5,352 nt of DNA from Phycisphaerae bacterium. Its GTDB lineage: Bacteria > Planctomycetota > Phycisphaerae > Phycisphaerales > SM1A02. How positions within the stretch are numbered: position 1 is the first letter of the stretch; each line of letters begins with the position of its first letter. Location of the stretch: NCBI GenBank assembly GCA_016873375.1, contig VGXJ01000141.1, positions 1 to 5,352 on the forward strand, given 5' to 3'. The position numbers and the translations under genes were made by a program. Below, in pieces: positions 5,197 through 5,352 of this stretch. The notes under the pieces are model-generated. The model had not been told where the DNA came from, searched no databases, and saw only the letters and a program-made list of their open reading frames with translations.

Positions 5197-5352
5197 ATGG
5201 ACCACGCCCAACGCAGCGTGCCCGAAACCCGGGCCTTCACCATCGTCGAACTGCTGGTGGTCGTGGCGATCATCAGCCTGCTGATCGCCATCCTGCTGCC
5301 GGCCCTCGGCCGCGCGCGCGATGGAGCGCTCATCACGCAGAGCCTCGGCAAC
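5197..5352 (+). CDS. Prepilin/pseudopilin-like protein, array copy 3 (cut by the right window edge)
   Basis: Only the first 52 codons are present. The leader is 12 residues to -2, then Ala at -1 (A13), before FTIVELLVVVAIISLLIAILLP and LGRARDGALITQSLGN. In the 40 shared residues it differs from copy 1 at two positions (A to G, V to I) and from copy 2 at two (A to G, A to G). The leader is longer and more acidic than in the other copies (Asp2, Glu10), although Arg12 precedes the cleavage site. It starts 12 bases after the stop of copy 2, so it is very probably in the same transcript. A GTG at codon 8 is a less likely start. The globular part lies outside the window, so whether it keeps the cysteines and DG motif cannot be seen. 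Confidence 0.85.
   Translation, partial: MDHAQRSVPETRAFTIVELLVVVAIISLLIAILLPALGRARDGALITQSLGN
5233..5352 (+). repeat. Tandem paralogous gene repeat, unit 3 (partial)
   Basis: The first 120 bases of a third direct unit, cut by the window edge. The encoded 40 residues match units 1 and 2 at 38 positions each. Confidence 0.8.

Overview
The window is GC-rich and densely coded. It looks like chromosomal DNA of a planctomycete, most likely class Phycisphaerae. The reason is a run of large, paralogous proteins with a type IV prepilin N-terminus (AFTIVELLVVVAIISLL) followed by LLPALGRARD and a late DG motif. This architecture is greatly expanded in that phylum. The taxonomic call is an inference from protein style, not from a marker gene.

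Layout. Positions 1-483 (minus strand) hold the first 161 codons of uracil phosphoribosyltransferase (upp), cut by the left edge. Divergent from it is a 12-helix major facilitator transporter (572-1849, plus). It converges, with only 6 bases between the stop codons, on a PduO-type ATP:cob(I)alamin adenosyltransferase gene (1856-2422, minus). A 352-base gene-free stretch (2423-2774) follows. It contains the ribosome binding sites of both flanking genes and probably the promoters.

From 2775 to the right edge lies a tandem array of at least three paralogous prepilin-like genes, all on the plus strand: copy 1 (2775-3869, TTG start), copy 2 (4084-5184) and copy 3 (5197 to beyond the window). From the presumed cleavage site to the stop, copies 1 and 2 are exactly the same length (1080 bases). 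By hand they align without gaps at about 75% amino-acid identity. A strong intrinsic terminator lies between copies 1 and 2. Only 12 bases separate copies 2 and 3, so transcription appears divided into a single-gene unit and a unit that starts with copy 2.

How the genes fit together. The left half is ordinary housekeeping: pyrimidine salvage, an uptake or efflux carrier of unknown substrate, and cobalamin activation, with no evidence that these work with the array. The array is the unusual part. Its proteins should be inserted in the inner membrane, processed by a prepilin peptidase at a site with Ala rather than Gly at -1, and displayed as large, aromatic- and cysteine-rich pseudopilin-like proteins. 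No assembly ATPase, peptidase or secretin gene lies in the window, and the function is unknown. No tRNA, rRNA, CRISPR array, insertion sequence or phage feature was seen.
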